From Omphiscola glabra (Eukaryota > Mollusca > Gastropoda > Lymnaeidae): DNA of 64,000 nt. Of this stretch, positions 22,195-35,334 are shown piece by piece; the first letter of the stretch is position 1; each line of letters starts with the position of its first letter. The stretch lies in the NCBI GenBank assembly GCA_964017045.1, contig OZ024802.1, forward strand, positions 28,420,793-28,484,792. Direction: 5' to 3'. The notes below the pieces were generated by a model, which had not been told where the DNA came from, ran no database searches, and saw only the letters and a list, made by a program, of their open reading frames with translations. The translations under genes were made by a program, and so were the position numbers.

Positions 22195-22678
22195 ACCGAC
22201 ACTTGTCTGAAATGGTACACTGTCCGGCTGTGACACTCGCCTGAAATGGTACACTTTCCGGCTGTGACACTTGCCTGAAATGGTACACTGTCCGGCTGTG
22301 ACACTTGTCTGAAATGGTACACTGTCTGACTGTGACACTTGTCTGAAATGGAACACTGTCTGACTGTGACACTTGTCTGAAATGGTACACTGTCCGGCTG
22401 TGACACTTGTCTGAAATGGTACACTGTCCGGCTGTGACACTTGCCTGAAATGGTACACTGTCCGGCTGTGACACTTGTCTGAAATGGTACAGTGTCCGGC
22501 TGTGACACTTGTCTAAAATGGTACACTGTCCGGCTGTGACACTTGTCTGAAATGGTACACTGTCCGGCTGTGACACTTGCCTGAAATGGTACACTGTTCA
22601 GCTGTGACACTTGCCTGAAATGGTACACTGTCCGGCTGTGACACGTGCCTGAAATGGCACACTGTCCGGCTGTGACTC
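22195..22678. repeat. Minisatellite, 34-bp unit, about 14 copies
   Basis: The unit runs TGTGACACTTGTCTGAAATG then GTACACTGTCCGGC. Variants are CTTGCCTG/CTTGTCTG and TGTCTGACTG/TGTCCGGCTG. Since 34 is not a multiple of three and lacks stops on the minus strand, three long minus-strand frames remain open (up to 218 codons). These are artefacts. Confidence 0.93.
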
Positions 22679-23800
22679 CACACAAATGGCCGTCTTCTAG
22701 TTGTAGGTAAAAGAAGACCCACAAAAAATGATACATTTTTATTAACTTTCGAAAACCACGGGCCCCCCGAAAGTTATTCCTAAACACACAGAATTGTCCC
22801 AAGTTCGAAAGTTTAAGAACCCTTCATTTACAAACTTGCTCAATATCAATGGTATCGTAAAAGACATAAAATCTAACAGACACGATAATGACAGAAAGTC
22901 AACAACGTAAAGCCATGACTTTATGACAGAAGAGTGCTGCCCTCCCCTCACCCCAGGGATGTGTCCCTGACCCTATCAATGTCACGGTGACTCAAGTCGG
23001 ACAGTTTTCCCAACGTCTCTCAACACAAACATGTCCTCGTTTCTTTGAAAATATAGTTCTTGTTTTGCCAATTTTGTTTTGTTCCGGTGTCCGACCAGAT
23101 GTCAAAAATCTTCTTTTTAAATAGTTTTGGTTTCTGTTTTTATAAAGAATCGCCTGACTGTACTGTGGAAAAAAAAAAAAGGGGGGGGGGTAAGAGTTCA
23201 ACTAGAACATTTTTTTAGAACATTTTTTTCTGGAACATTTATTTTTAAAAGTTGCTTTTAAAAAAGTTTCGCTACATAATTTCTTGGGTTAACTTCATTT
23301 ACCACAAAGAGGAACATTTTTATTTGATATTTTGTGTTGAACTTTTTAAAAAAGAAAAAGAGTTTTGAAGTATCAAACAATCTTTGATTTGCTTGAAAGC
23401 TAGCCAACTGAATGAAGCTAAGCATGTCGAAACAGTGGGACTCGCCAGCCTTGGTCGACAACTCATCTAAGATAAGGCAAACTCTGAATTCAAACCAGGA
23501 GCCAGAATGATCAATAAATTGATCGTTGGCCCTCAAATGTAAGAAGATATAAGAAGTTTGTAGAAAGAATTCTCGAGCTCTGCACTAACTGCGCCGTGTA
23601 ATCGCATGTCCCCCAGAGGCGTACCGGTGGTGTGGTAAAGCAGTTGGGCGTGCCGTGGGCTCTATTAGAAGGGGTGAGGGTCGCTAAAATCTTAATGTAT
23701 AAAATAAATATCCCAGTGTTGACAGGGCGCAATGTCAGTTCTTGCCATGGGTGCCGTATGTCCTCGGTACGCCCCTGCCTGTTCTTGAATCACGCCATTG
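22679..23800. other. No gene seen
   Basis: Short open frames of 60-92 codons on both strands lack recognisable domains. Poly-A then poly-G lies at 23,168-23,190. Confidence 0.45.
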
Positions 23801-26430
23801 CAGCACAACCATCAGCACCACAACACCATCATTATCGCATCAACACATTCAGCACTACATCAACCCTATGACAGCAGCATCGCAGCGACCCCATGAGCAC
23901 TACAACACCATCATCACCACAACACCGTGATCACTACAACACATTCAGCACTAAATCAACCCTGTGACAGCAACATAGCAGCGACCCCATGAGCACTACA
24001 ACACCATCATCACCACAACACCGTGATCACTACAACACATTTAGCACTAAATCAAAACTGTGACAGCAACATAGCAGCGACCCCATGAGCACTACAACAC
24101 CATCATCACCACAACACCGTGATCACTACAACACATTCAGCACTACATCAACCCTGTGACAGCAACATAGCAGCGACCCCATGAGCACTACAACACCATC
24201 ATCACCACAACACCGTGATCACTACAACACATTCAGCACTACATCAACCCTGTGACAGCAACATAGCAGCGACCCCATGAGCACTACAACACCATCATCA
24301 CCACAACACCGTGATCACTACAACACATTCAGCACTACATCAAAACTGTGACAGCAACATAGCAGCGACCCCATGAGCACTACAACACCATCATCACCAC
24401 AACACCGTGATCACTACAACACATTCAGCACTACATCAACCCTGTGACAGCAACATAGCAGCGACCCCATGAGCACTACAACACCATCATCACCACAACA
24501 CCGTGATCACTACAACACATTCAGCACTAAATCAGCCCTGTGACAGCAACATAGCAGCGACCCCATGAGCACTACAACAACATCATCACCACAACACCGT
24601 GATCACTACAACACATTCAGCACTAAATCAGCCCTGTGACAGCAACATAGCAGCGACCCCATGAGCACTACAACACCATCATCACCACAACACCGTGATC
24701 ACTACAACACATTCAGCACTACATCAACCCTGTGACAGCAACATAGCAGCGACCCCATGAGCACTACAACACCATCATCACCACAACACCGTGATCACTA
24801 CAACACATTCAGCACTACATCAACCCTGTGACAGCAACATAGCAGCGACCCCATGAGCACTACAACACCATCATCACCACAACACCGTGATCACTACAAC
24901 ACATTCAGCACTAAATCAGCCCTGTGACAGCAACATAGCAGCGACCCCATGAGCACTACAACACCATCATCACCACAACACCGTGATCACTACAACACAT
25001 TCAGCACTACATCAACCCTGTGACAGCAACATAGCAGCGACCCCATGAGCACTACAACACCATCATCACCACAACACCGTGATCACTACAACACATTCAG
25101 CACTAAATCAGCCCTGTGACAGCAACATAGCAGCGACCCCATGAGCACTACAACACCATCATCACCACAACACCGTGATCACTACAACACATTCAGCACT
25201 ACATCAACCCTGTGACAGCAACATAGCAGCGACCCCATGAGCACTACAACACCATCATCACCACAACACCGTGATCACCACCACATATTCAGCACTACAT
25301 CAACCCTATGACAGCAACATAGCAGCGACCCCATGAGCACTACAACACCATCCTCACCACAACACCGTGATCACTACAACAACATTCAGCACTACATCAA
25401 AACTGTGACAGCAACATAGCAGCGACCCCATGAGCACTACAACACCATCCTCACCACAACACCGTGATCACTACAACACATTCAGCACTAAATCAGCCCT
25501 GTGACAGCAACATAGCAGCGACCCCATGAGCACTACAACACCATCCTCACCACAACACCGTGATCACCACCACACATTCAGCACTACATCAACCCTGTGA
25601 CAGCAACATAGCAGCGACCCCATGAGCACTACAACACCATCATCACCACAACACCGTGATCACTACAACACATTCAGCACTACATCAAAACTGTGACAGC
25701 AACATAGCAGCGACCCCATGAGCACTACAACACCATCATCACCACAACACCGTGATCACTACAACACAATCAGCACTAAATCAAAACTGTGACAGCAACA
25801 TAGCAGCGACCCCATCATCACAGCAAAACCATCATCACCACAACACCGTGATCACTGCAACACATTCAGCACTACATCAAAACTGTGACAGCAACATAGC
25901 AGCGACCCCATCATCACAGTAACACCATCATCACCACAACACCGTGATCACCACCACACATTCAGCACTACATCAACCCTATGACAGCAACATAGCAGCG
26001 ACCCCATGAGCACTACAACACCATCCTCACCACAACACCGTGATCACTACAACACATTCAGCACTACATCAAAACTGTGACAGCAACATAGCAGCGACCC
26101 CATCATCACAGTAACACCATCATCACCACAACACCGTGATCACTACAACACATTCAGCACTAAATCAAAACTGTGACAGCAACATAGCAGCGACCCCATC
26201 ATCACAGCAACACCATCATCACCACAACACCGTGATCACTGCAACACATTCAGCACTAAATCAAAACTGTGACAGCAACATAGCAGCGACCCCATGAGCA
26301 CTACAACACCATCATCACCACAACACCGTGATCACCACCACACATTCAGCACTACATCAACCCTGTGACAGCAACATTGCAACAACACGATGAGCACTAC
26401 AACATCATGAGCACTACGGCGTCATCACTG
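23801..26430. repeat. Satellite-like array, 96-bp unit, about 27 copies
   Basis: The unit contains GACAGCAACATAGCAGCGAC, CCCATGAGCACTACAACACC and CACAACACCGTGATCACTAC. Spacing between adjacent GCAGCGACCCC blocks is 96 bases. Most copies differ at a few diagnostic sites: ATCAACCC/ATCAAAAC/ATCAGCCC, ATCATCACC/ATCCTCACC, and GAGCACTAC/ATCACAGTA. The right third (25,260 on) carries more variant and shortened copies. The unit is itself internally built from CAMCA words. No long open frame. Confidence 0.95.
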
Positions 26431-27729
26431 CAGCAGCACAATGATGGGGAGGGAGAAAGGATTACCTGTCGTGCTGTCTAGCCTGATCGGCTAATTAGCG
26501 CTGGGTAATTAATGTGAGATTCAGAAGTCTATGTCACACCAAGGAGTGGCCATCATTTGGCAGTTAGCTGTGTTCTTTTACGACGGCTTTACATTTCGTT
26601 GGTGGTGTTTTGATGCTGCTGCTGTGGTTAACCGACTTTTTTCTCTTTTAAGTACTTTCTATCAAAGACTAGTTACAACGCTCTAAAAAGTAGAAAATAG
26701 ATAAAAATTAAATTTCCTAAAATGCATTACACAAAGAAAGACTGTACAAAAGTGTAGATGAGAACTCTGTGAAGCAAAAGAAAGACTGTGCAGAAGTGTA
26801 GATGAGCACTCTATGAAGACAAAGGTTTCGAATGGAATTTAAAAGAAACTTTTTTTTTAAATTAATTTTTAAAAATATTTTATGCACAGACTTTATTTGC
26901 ACAATGCATTTTAAGAATGTTTAAATTATTTTCTACGTTTAAGTTGTCTTTGGTAAAAAGGTTTTTTAAGCTATTATTTTATTTTAAATCTATTTTAAGT
27001 ATAAAAATTGATATCTTTTTAAATATCGAATGCTTACAAAATCACTGTTGAATTTATTAACTATTTACTTAGGCATAAAACTAAAAGATAGATCTGAGCT
27101 CACCCACCAGCCCCGTTCACTCAACCGCGAAGCAGATGCCGTAAACCACGATAAGTGTATACCCGCCTCCGTCGACCCACTATTAAAGGAGCTTGCTCGG
27201 TCCCGCACCACCCTCTTCCGTCCGTTCAACGGGTGGACACTGCACGAGAAATCCTTTAAAATAGTACGTGGGTAAACAAAACAAAATTAAGCTCTACAAT
27301 ATGGAAATCGAGTGATATAAAGCTGTTAACATGACATAGTGGTTAGAACGATAGTAACAGATTTCAATCTTATTTCGTAAAAAAATGAAGTAATCGACAA
27401 CCTAAATTAAGCGGTCCTTTGTTCTAGGTCCTCGCCACTTACATCATTTACTTCCGTAAATTCACAGCTCTCTCCATTTTTATTGTCTAGTGCTGTCCGT
27501 CAATAGCACTCAACATGTATATTGTCTAGATGTGTCCGTTTATAGTACTGAACATGCGTATTGTGTAGATCTGTCAATGCATAGCACACACCATATTCAT
27601 TGACTGATCTGTCAATTCATAGCACTATTAGTTCCTCTTGTTATCTCTGAAACTGTAAGAGTTTAACAACATTCCAAAAACATGTTGAATCTAAATCATA
27701 ATTTGATAAAAGTTTTTAAAAATCAGTTT
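26431..27729. other. AT-rich DNA with one GC-rich open segment
   Basis: Mostly AT-rich. A plus-strand frame at 27,030-27,275 contains a clearly more GC-balanced stretch (27,090-27,260) encoding HQPRSLNREADAVNHDKC. I do not recognise it, and no clear splice context is visible. Four loose repeats around TCTGTCAATGCATAGCAC occur at 27,480-27,630. Confidence 0.4.
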
Positions 27730-28450
27730 TGACTAAAGACCCCCATCAGTTTGAAAAAAGACCCCATCAGTTTTGACTAAAGATCCTCATCAGTTTTGAC
27801 TAAAGATCCTCATCAGTTTTTACTAAAGACCCCCCATCAGTTTTGACAAAAGACCCCATCAGTTTTGACTAAAGATCCTCGTCAGTTTTGACTAAAGACC
27901 CCATCAGTTTTGACTAAAGATCCTCATCAGTTTAGACTAAAGACCCTCATCAGTTTTGACTAAAGACCCTCATCAATTTTGACTAAAGATCCTCATCAGT
28001 TTTGACTAAAGACTCCCCATCAGTTTTGACTAAAGACTCCCCATCAGTTTTGACTAAAGACTCCCCATCAGTTTTGACTAAAGACCCCCATCAATTTTGA
28101 CAAAAGACCCCCATCAGTTTTGACTAAAGACCCCCATCAGTTTTGACTAAAGACTCCATCAGTTTTGACTAAAGATCCTCATCAGTTTTGACTAAAGACC
28201 CCCATCAGTTTTGACTAAAGACCCCCCCCCAATCAGTTTTGACAAAAGACCCCATCAGGTTTAACTAAAGACCCCCCCCCCGTCAGTTTTGACTAAAGAC
28301 CCCCATCAGTTTTGACTAAAGACCCCCATCAATTTTGACAAAAGACCCCCATCAGTTTTGACTAAAGACCCCCATCAGTTTTGACTAAAGACCCAATCAG
28401 GTTTGACAAAAGACCCCCATCAGTTTTGACTAAGGACCCCCATCAATCAG
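27730..28450. repeat. Minisatellite, about 22-23-bp unit, about 32 copies
   Basis: Copies of CATCAGTTTTGACTAAAGAC plus 2-9 C residues. Unit length varies mainly through the C-run. Variants are GATCCT for GACCCC, and GACAAAAG for GACTAAAG. Confidence 0.93.
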
Positions 28451-28784
28451 TGTTGAATCATTACCAAGCTCTTATTTAGAGAATAATTTGTCCTCCAATG
28501 TTTACTTTCTCTACGCCGTAGTGTCATTTACTTTTGCATTGCATCCCGTGTATCAATGTATCTTTCCTTCTGTGAATTAAAAAGAATTGATTAAATTGTT
28601 GATGCTTCGAGCGATTGAGAAACGGCACAGCCCTCCCTTCTGTTTCCACCCCATCAAACGTCCACTGTCGTCGAATCTCTCACGCGAGAGATTAACAAAT
28701 AGTCACAGCATGCCCTCCCTGTAAATCTTCCTCTGCTTCCCCACCTCCTCCCTCGTGATCCTCCGCTGCTACCACTCTCCTACT
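28451..28784. other. No gene seen
   Basis: Unassigned spacer with no coding signal. Confidence 0.5.
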
Positions 28785-29300
28785 TGTGAATCCCCCCACT
28801 GCTACCGCACCCACTACTTGTGAATCCTCCACTGCCACCGCTCTCCTACTTGTGAATCCTCCACTGCTACCGCACCCACTACTTGTGAAGCCTCCACTGC
28901 TACCGCTTTCCTACTTGTGAATCCTCCACTGCTACCGCACCCACTACTTGTGAATCCTCCACTGCCACCGCTCTCCTACTTGTGAATCCTCCACTGCTAC
29001 CGCACCCACTACTTGTGAATCCTCCACTGCTACCGCACCCACTACTTGTGAATCCTCCACTGCTACCGCACCCCTTACTTGTGAATCCTCCACTGCTACC
29101 GCACCCACTACTTGTGAATCCTCCACTGCCACCGCTCTCCTACTTGTGAATCCTCCACTGCTACTGAACCCATTACTTGTGAATCATCCACTGCCACCGC
29201 TCTCCTACTTGTGAATCCTCCACTGCCACCGCACCCACTACTTGTGAATCCTCCACTGCCACCGCACCCCCTACTTGTGAATCCTTCACTGCCACCGCCC
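28785..29300. repeat. Minisatellite, 33-bp unit, about 16 copies
   Basis: The unit is CTACTTGTGAATCCTCCACT followed by GCTACCGCACCCA. An alternating CTCTCCTACTTG subtype recurs every two to four copies. Because 33 is eleven codons, the minus strand reads a repeated AVEDSQVVGAV peptide. Confidence 0.93.
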
Positions 29301-29384
29301 CCCCCCCTCTTTTTTCCATTTCCATTTTATAAATGTAAACAACTAAACTTCTCAACAGCTTCATATAATATCCCAGTGCACGCG

Positions 29385-29950
29385 CTCATCTCATGTCAAC
29401 CAGGTCATCGTCTCATGTCAACCTGGCAACCAGGTCATCGTCTCATGTCAACCTGGCCACCAGGTCACCGTCTCATGTCAACCTGGCCACCAGGTCACCG
29501 TCTCGTGTCAACCTGGCCACCAGGTCACCGTCTCATGTCAACCTGGCAACCAGGTCACCGTCTCATGTCAACCTGGCCACCAGGTCACCGTCTCGTGTCA
29601 ACCTGGCCACCAGGTCACCGTCTCATGTCAACCTGGCAACCAGGTCACCGTCTCATGTCAACCTGGCAACCAGGTCGTCGTCTCATGTCAACCTGGCCAC
29701 CAGGTCACCGTCTCATGTCAACCTGGCAACCAGGTCATCGTCTCATGTCAACCTACCAACCAGGTCGTCGTCTCATGTCAACCTGGCAACCAGGTCACCG
29801 TCTCGTGTCAACCTGGCCACCAGGTCACCGTCTCATGTCAACCTGGCCACCAGGTCACCGTCTCGTGTCAACCTGGCCACCAGGTCACCGTCTCATGTCA
29901 ACCTGGCAACCAGGTCACCGTCTCATGTCAACCTGGCAACCAGGTCATTG
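29385..29950. repeat. Minisatellite, 30-bp unit, about 19 copies
   Basis: The unit is CAGGTCACCGTCTCATGTCA followed by ACCTGGCCAC. Variants GTCATCG/GTCGTCG, CTCGTG/CTCATG and GGCAAC/GGCCAC are shuffled, and some multi-copy blocks repeat. Thirty is a multiple of three, so two plus-strand frames stay open for over 220 codons across it. I see no signal peptide or flanking domain to support a protein. Confidence 0.94.
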
Positions 29951-30718
29951 TATCATCCATCCCAGACCGCGCTCTATTTGTTGTTTGCGTTGTTCTATCT
30001 TCGAGAAGTATCACCAGCAATGAATCCCTTCTCGAGTGGTGGGTCTCCACCCGTCTCCACTCTCTAGTTAAAGAATATTACAATTTCATCACATGCTGGA
30101 AATGAATGACGGCCATTACGATCGGAGAGCACAAACTAATCAACTGTATCGCCATGTCTAACGCACCTGGCACTAACATAACGTTAGTGATTAATACCGA
30201 GTAAAGGTGTTCATGGATTATTTTTTTTTAAATATTTTTTTATCGTGAATTGTTACTTTTAAACGTTCCCAGGAGAAAAAAAGTGAGGGGGGAAGGGGGC
30301 AGAAAACAAAATAACCAACTTGATGAACACATTTGAAATATCAGCATATTGGTGTTAAAACAGTTAACGTAACAGATTTATCCCCGGCTGGGGACGGGTC
30401 CGTTTTGCTAGCTTTCTCTCGCGTCTCCCTTCGTTCATTTCTATCCCGCGTTCGGAGATAATACACCTCGATTTTGGCTCGAGGGAGATCACCCTGGATT
30501 CTGGCAATCGGCGAGCATGAATAGCGTTTGGGGTAATACGTTTTTCCGACGGATTAATGTTTCCGGAAGTTGTAGGTTTTTTTTAACCCTACAATTGCTG
30601 ATGACGTCATGTGATCACGGGTCTCATCTTCTTCCAAATACTCCCTCGGTCTCGCAGTACAGCGGGCTGCTCACCTCGATGTTGATGGAAGTGTTGCATA
30701 CATCGTGCTGGATATTCA
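29951..30718. other. No gene seen; GC-richer patch at 30,380-30,520
   Basis: A CpG-containing patch (GACGGGTCCG, TCTCGCGTCTCC, TCCCGCGTTCGG) stands out from its AT-rich surroundings. It might be a regulatory segment or a transposon remnant. Nothing coding is supported. Confidence 0.4.
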
Positions 30719-30995
30719 TGTGGTTCATTGTATGTAGGTTTTGTTGTTCATTGTATGTAGGTTTTGTTGTTCATTGTATGTAGGTTTTGTTGTTCATTGT
30801 ATGTAGGTTTTGTTGTTCATTGTATGTAGGTTTTGTTGTTCATTGTATGTAGGTTTTGTTGTTCATTGTATGTAGGTTTTGTTGTTCATTGTATGTAGGT
30901 TTTGTTGTTCATTGTATGTAGGTTTTGTTGTTCATTGTATGTAGGTTTTGTTGTTCATTGTATGTAGGTTTTGTTGTTCATTGTATGAAGGTTTT
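30719..30995. repeat. Minisatellite, 23-bp unit, about 12 copies
   Basis: The unit runs TGTTCATTGTATGTAGGTTT then TGT. It is almost perfectly invariant, which implies very recent expansion. Confidence 0.95.
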
Positions 30996-31067
30996 AAATG
31001 ATCTAATTTTGGCATTTGCGCATGCATAGGTTAAAAAAAACCTATTTAGGATTTGAATTAGCTGGTT

Positions 31068-31150
31068 TGGTTTGGGTAAGGTGGTGGTTTGGTTTGGGTA
31101 AGGTGGTGGTTTGGTTTGGGTAAGGTGGTGGTTTGGGTTTGGGGGCTTGT
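31068..31150. repeat. Short tandem repeat, 18-bp unit, 4 copies
   Basis: Copies of GGTTTGGGTAAGGTGGTG, the last diverged. Confidence 0.85.
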
Positions 31151-31167
31151 TTGGGTGGTTTGGGTTA

Positions 31168-31225
31168 GAGCCGCGGTTCCCAACCTGGGCGTCGCGACCC
31201 ATTTGAGGATCCAACAACCCATACA
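31168..31225 (+). mobile_element. Truncated hAT end (SPIN-like terminus)
   Basis: CGGTTCCCAACCTGGGCGTC followed by GCGACCCATTTGAGG resembles the left end of CAGCGGTTCCCAAC-type hAT elements. The opposite end was not found. Confidence 0.4.
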
Positions 31226-31814
31226 CATGGGATTCTGTTTCGAAGTTTCCTCTCCTTTAGTATAGGTGAATCTAGTAGATTCACTGAACATCTTCGTAAT
31301 AAGACGAAACAAGCCAGCCCCAACCCGCCAGTCTCATCCCATCTCAACAGATGCATCTATCACGGCAACCCTTTCTTGCACTAATACACCAGTAACGGGA
31401 AAGAATCGAAATAAATTAATTCAGATTTTCGGCACCATATGACCATAATGAAATGAATCAGATCCTCTCTTTACAGTGGTCCACAAATTTTCTCCATCTC
31501 TATTCTCACTATTTTGTTGTTGGAAAGCTTAAATTTTAATTTTAATAATTCTTAAATCCCTTTTTTCTTTGAAAGTGCGCGCCACAGAATTTTGGGGGAC
31601 GCACTTTTTGATTTTGGACGACTAAACTTCCGTTTCTAAACAAAGAGCTACACTGAGAGCTTCAAATACAATACCAGGTTTTTTTCATTTCTAATTTTCT
31701 TTTTGTTTCTTGTTTTGTCTTGTCTGCTGAAGAAGGCATTAACCCGAAACGTCCTATTTAAATCGTCTTGTACTTTCTTTTCAAGCCTAAACATATTATA
31801 ATTTACTTGGCACA
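31226..31814. other. No gene seen apart from a hammerhead-like motif
   Basis: AT-rich unassigned DNA. The motif at 31,727-31,753 is listed separately. Confidence 0.5.
31727..31753 (+). ncRNA. Hammerhead-ribozyme-like core motif
   Basis: CTGAAGA, a short GG/CC-closed loop and GAAAC followed by GTC match the conserved hammerhead core CTGANGA...GAAA. Such compact motifs are known from Penelope-like retroelements and related retrozymes. Helices I and III are not obvious here, so activity is doubtful. It could be a remnant of the retroelement family seen at 16,444 and 51,785. Confidence 0.35.
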
Positions 31815-34800
31815 TAAAAAACCGCCCCTATGCATAAGCATCCGCCCCCATACATAGCCCCCGCCCTCCCCCATACATAACATCCGCCAGCCCCCATACA
31901 TAACACCCACCAGCCCCCATACATAACACCCACCAGCCCCCATACATAACACCCACCAGCTCCCATACATAACACCCACCAGCCCCCATACATAACATCC
32001 ACCAGACCCCATACATAACAACCACCAGCCCTAATACATAACACCCACCAGCACCCTTACATAAAACCCACCTGCCCTAATACATAACAACCATTAGCCC
32101 CCATACATAACACCCACCAGCCCCAATACATAACACCCACCAGACCATTACATAACAACCACCAGCCCCCATACATAACAACCACCATCCCCCATACATA
32201 ACAACCACCAGCCCCATACATAACAACCACCAGCTCCCATACATAACACCCACAAGCCCCCATACATAACACCCACCAGCCCCCATATATATAACAACCA
32301 CCAGCCCCCATACATAACACCCACAAGCCCCCATACATAACAACCACCAGCCCCCATACATAACACCCGCCAGCTCCCATACATAACACCCACCAGCTCC
32401 CATACATAACAACCACCAGCCCCCATACATAACAACCACCAGCCCCCATACATAACACCCACCAGCCCCCATACATAACACCCACCAGCCCCCATACATA
32501 ACACCCACCAGCCCCATACATAACAACCACCAGCCCCCATACATAACAACCACCAGCCCCCATACATAACAACCACCAGCCCCCATACATAACAACCACC
32601 AGCCCTCATACATAACAACCACCAGCTCCCATACGTAACACCCACCAGCCCCCATATATAACAACCACCAGCCCCCATACATAACACCCACCAGCCCCCA
32701 TACATAACACCCACCAGCCCCCATACATAACACCCGCCAGCCCCCATACATAACACCCACCAGCCCCCATACATAACACCCACCAGCCCTAATACATAAC
32801 ACCCACCAGCCCCAATACATAACACCCACCAGACCATTACATAACAACCACCAGCCCCCATACATAACAACCACCAGCCCCCATACATAACAACCACCAG
32901 CCCCCATACATAACACCCACCAGCCCCCATACATAACAACCACCAGCCCTAATACATAACAACCACCAGCCCCCATACATAACAACCACCAGCCCCCATA
33001 CATAACACCCACCAGCTCCCATACATAACACCCGCCAGCCCCATACATAAAAACCACTAGCCCCATACATAACACCCACCAGCCCCCATACATAACAACC
33101 ACCAGCCCCCATACATAACACCCACCAGCCCCCATACATAACAACCACCAGCCCCGTACATAACAACCACCAGCCCCCATACATAACAACCACCAGCCCT
33201 AATACATAACAACCACCAGCCCCCATACATAACAACCACCAGCCCTAATACATAACACCCACCAGCACCCTTACATAAAACCCACCTGCCCTAATACATA
33301 ACAACCATTAGCCCCCATACATAACACCCACCAGCCCCCATACATAGCTCCCGCCCTCCCCCATAAATAACACCCGCCAGCCCCCATACATAACACCCAC
33401 CAGCCCCCATACATAACGCCCACCAGCCCCCATACATAACAACCACCAGCCCCCATACATAACAACCACCAGCCCCATACATAACAACCACCAGCCCCAT
33501 ACATAACACCCGCCAGCCCCATACATAACAACCACCAGCCCCATACATAACACCCACCAGCCCCCATACATAGCTACCGCCCTCCCCATACATAGCTCCC
33601 GCCCTCCCCCATACATAACACCCACCAGCCCCCATAAATAACACCCACCAGCCCTAATACATAACACCCACCAGCCCCAATACATAACACCCACCAGACC
33701 ATTACATAACAACCACCAGCCCCCATACATAACAACCACCAGCCCCCATACATAACAACCACCAGCCCCCATACATAACACCCACCAGCCCCCATACATA
33801 ACACCCACCAGCTCACATACATAACACCCACCAGCCCCCATACATAACACCCACCAGCCCCCATACATAACAACCACCAGCCCCCATACATAACACCCAC
33901 CAGCTCCCATACATAACACCCACCAGCCCCCATACATAACAACCACCAGCCCCCATACATAACAACCACCAGCCCCCATACATAACAACCACCAGCCCCC
34001 ATACATAACAACCACCAGCCCTAATACATAACAACCACCAGCCCCCATACATAACAACCACCAGCCCACCATACATAACATCCACCAGCTCCCATACATA
34101 ACACCCACCAGCCCCCATACATAACACCCACCAGCTCCCATACATAACACCCACCAGCCCCCATACATGACACCCACCAGCCCCCCTACATAACACCCGC
34201 CAGCTCCCATACATAACAACCACCAGCCCCCATACATAACAACCACCAGCCCCCATACATAACACCCACCAGCTCCCATACATAACAACCACCAGCTCCC
34301 ATACATAACAACCACCAGCCTTAATACATAACATCCACCAGCCCCCATACATAACAACCACCAGCCCCCATACATAACAACCACCAGCCCCATACATAAC
34401 AACCACCAGCCCCCATACATAACACCCACCAGCCCTAATACATAACACCCACAAGCCCCCATACATAACAACCACCAGCCCCCATACATAACAACCACCA
34501 GCCCTAATACATAACAACCACCAGCTCACATACATAACAACCACCAGCCCCCATACATAACACCCACCAGCCCCCATACATAACAACCACCAGCCCCATA
34601 CATAACAACCACCAGCCCCCATACATAACAACCACCAGCCCCCATACATAACACCCACCAGCCCCCTTACATAAAACCCACCAGCCCTAATACATAACAC
34701 CCATTAGCCCCCATACATAACACCCGCCAGCCCCATACATAACAACCACCAGCCCCATACATAACACCCACCAACCCCAATACATAGCTCCCGCCCTCCC

Positions 34801-35096
34801 CCATAAATAACACCCGCCAGCCCCCATACATAACACCCACCAGCCCCCATACATAACGCCCACCAGCCCCCATACATAACAACCACCAGCCCCCATACAT
34901 AACAACCACCAGCCCCATACATAACAACCATAAGCCCCATACATAACTCCCGCCAGCCCCATACATAACAACCACCAGCCCCATACATAACACCCACCAG
35001 CCCCCATACATAGCTCCCGCCCTCCCCCATACATAGCTCCCGCCCTCCCCCATACATAACACCCACCAGCCCCCATACATAACAACCGCCAGCCCC
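31815..35096. repeat. Giant minisatellite, 23-bp unit, about 140 copies, with higher-order structure
   Basis: Copies of ACATAACACCCACCAGCCCC plus CAT, with variants AACAACCACC, AGCTCCC, AGCCCTAAT and a rarer CATAGCTCCCGCCCTCCCC. Marker blocks recur at long range. The TAGCTCCCGCCCTCCC/AATAACACCCGCC block at about 33,345 reappears near 34,785 (about 1,440 apart). The AAAACCCACCTGCCCT block at about 32,065 reappears near 33,280 (about 1,210 apart). This shows kilobase-scale segmental duplication within the array. All minus-strand frames are open for up to 396 codons because 23 is not divisible by three and the unit lacks stops. Confidence 0.96.
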
Positions 35097-35334
35097 CTAT
35101 CCTACGGGCATGGAATCACCCGATTACGCTATACACCATATAAAACAATACACCATATTACACAACACACCATATTATCAAATTACAATATACACCTTTT
35201 CATAATATATACCATACTATCAAATAACAAAATACACATTTTTATAAAACACACCATACTATCAGATAAAATAACATATTTTTATAAAATAACCTAAATA
35301 ATCAGATTACAAATAACACCAGATTATACCCATA
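35097..35334. repeat. AT-rich transition with ATACACCATATT-like words
   Basis: Loosely repeated CACACCATACTATCAAAT-like words bridge two minisatellites. Degenerate period of about 50 bases. Confidence 0.6.

Noticed and set aside
22146..22802. 218-codon minus-strand frame (VYHFRQVSQPDSVPFQ repeats)
   Set aside because: Three overlapping minus-strand frames through a 34-bp array.
29211..30067. 270- and 224-codon plus-strand frames (STWQPGHRLM and VNLATRSPSH repeats)
   Set aside because: A 30-bp minisatellite keeps two frames open at once. The ends run into unrelated sequence with no domain or peptide signal.
32077..34700. Several minus-strand frames of 260-396 codons (CYVWGLVGVMYGGWW repeats)
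   Set aside because: Frames on the same strand overlap because the 23-bp unit is stop-free and not a multiple of three. No signal of selection on one frame.
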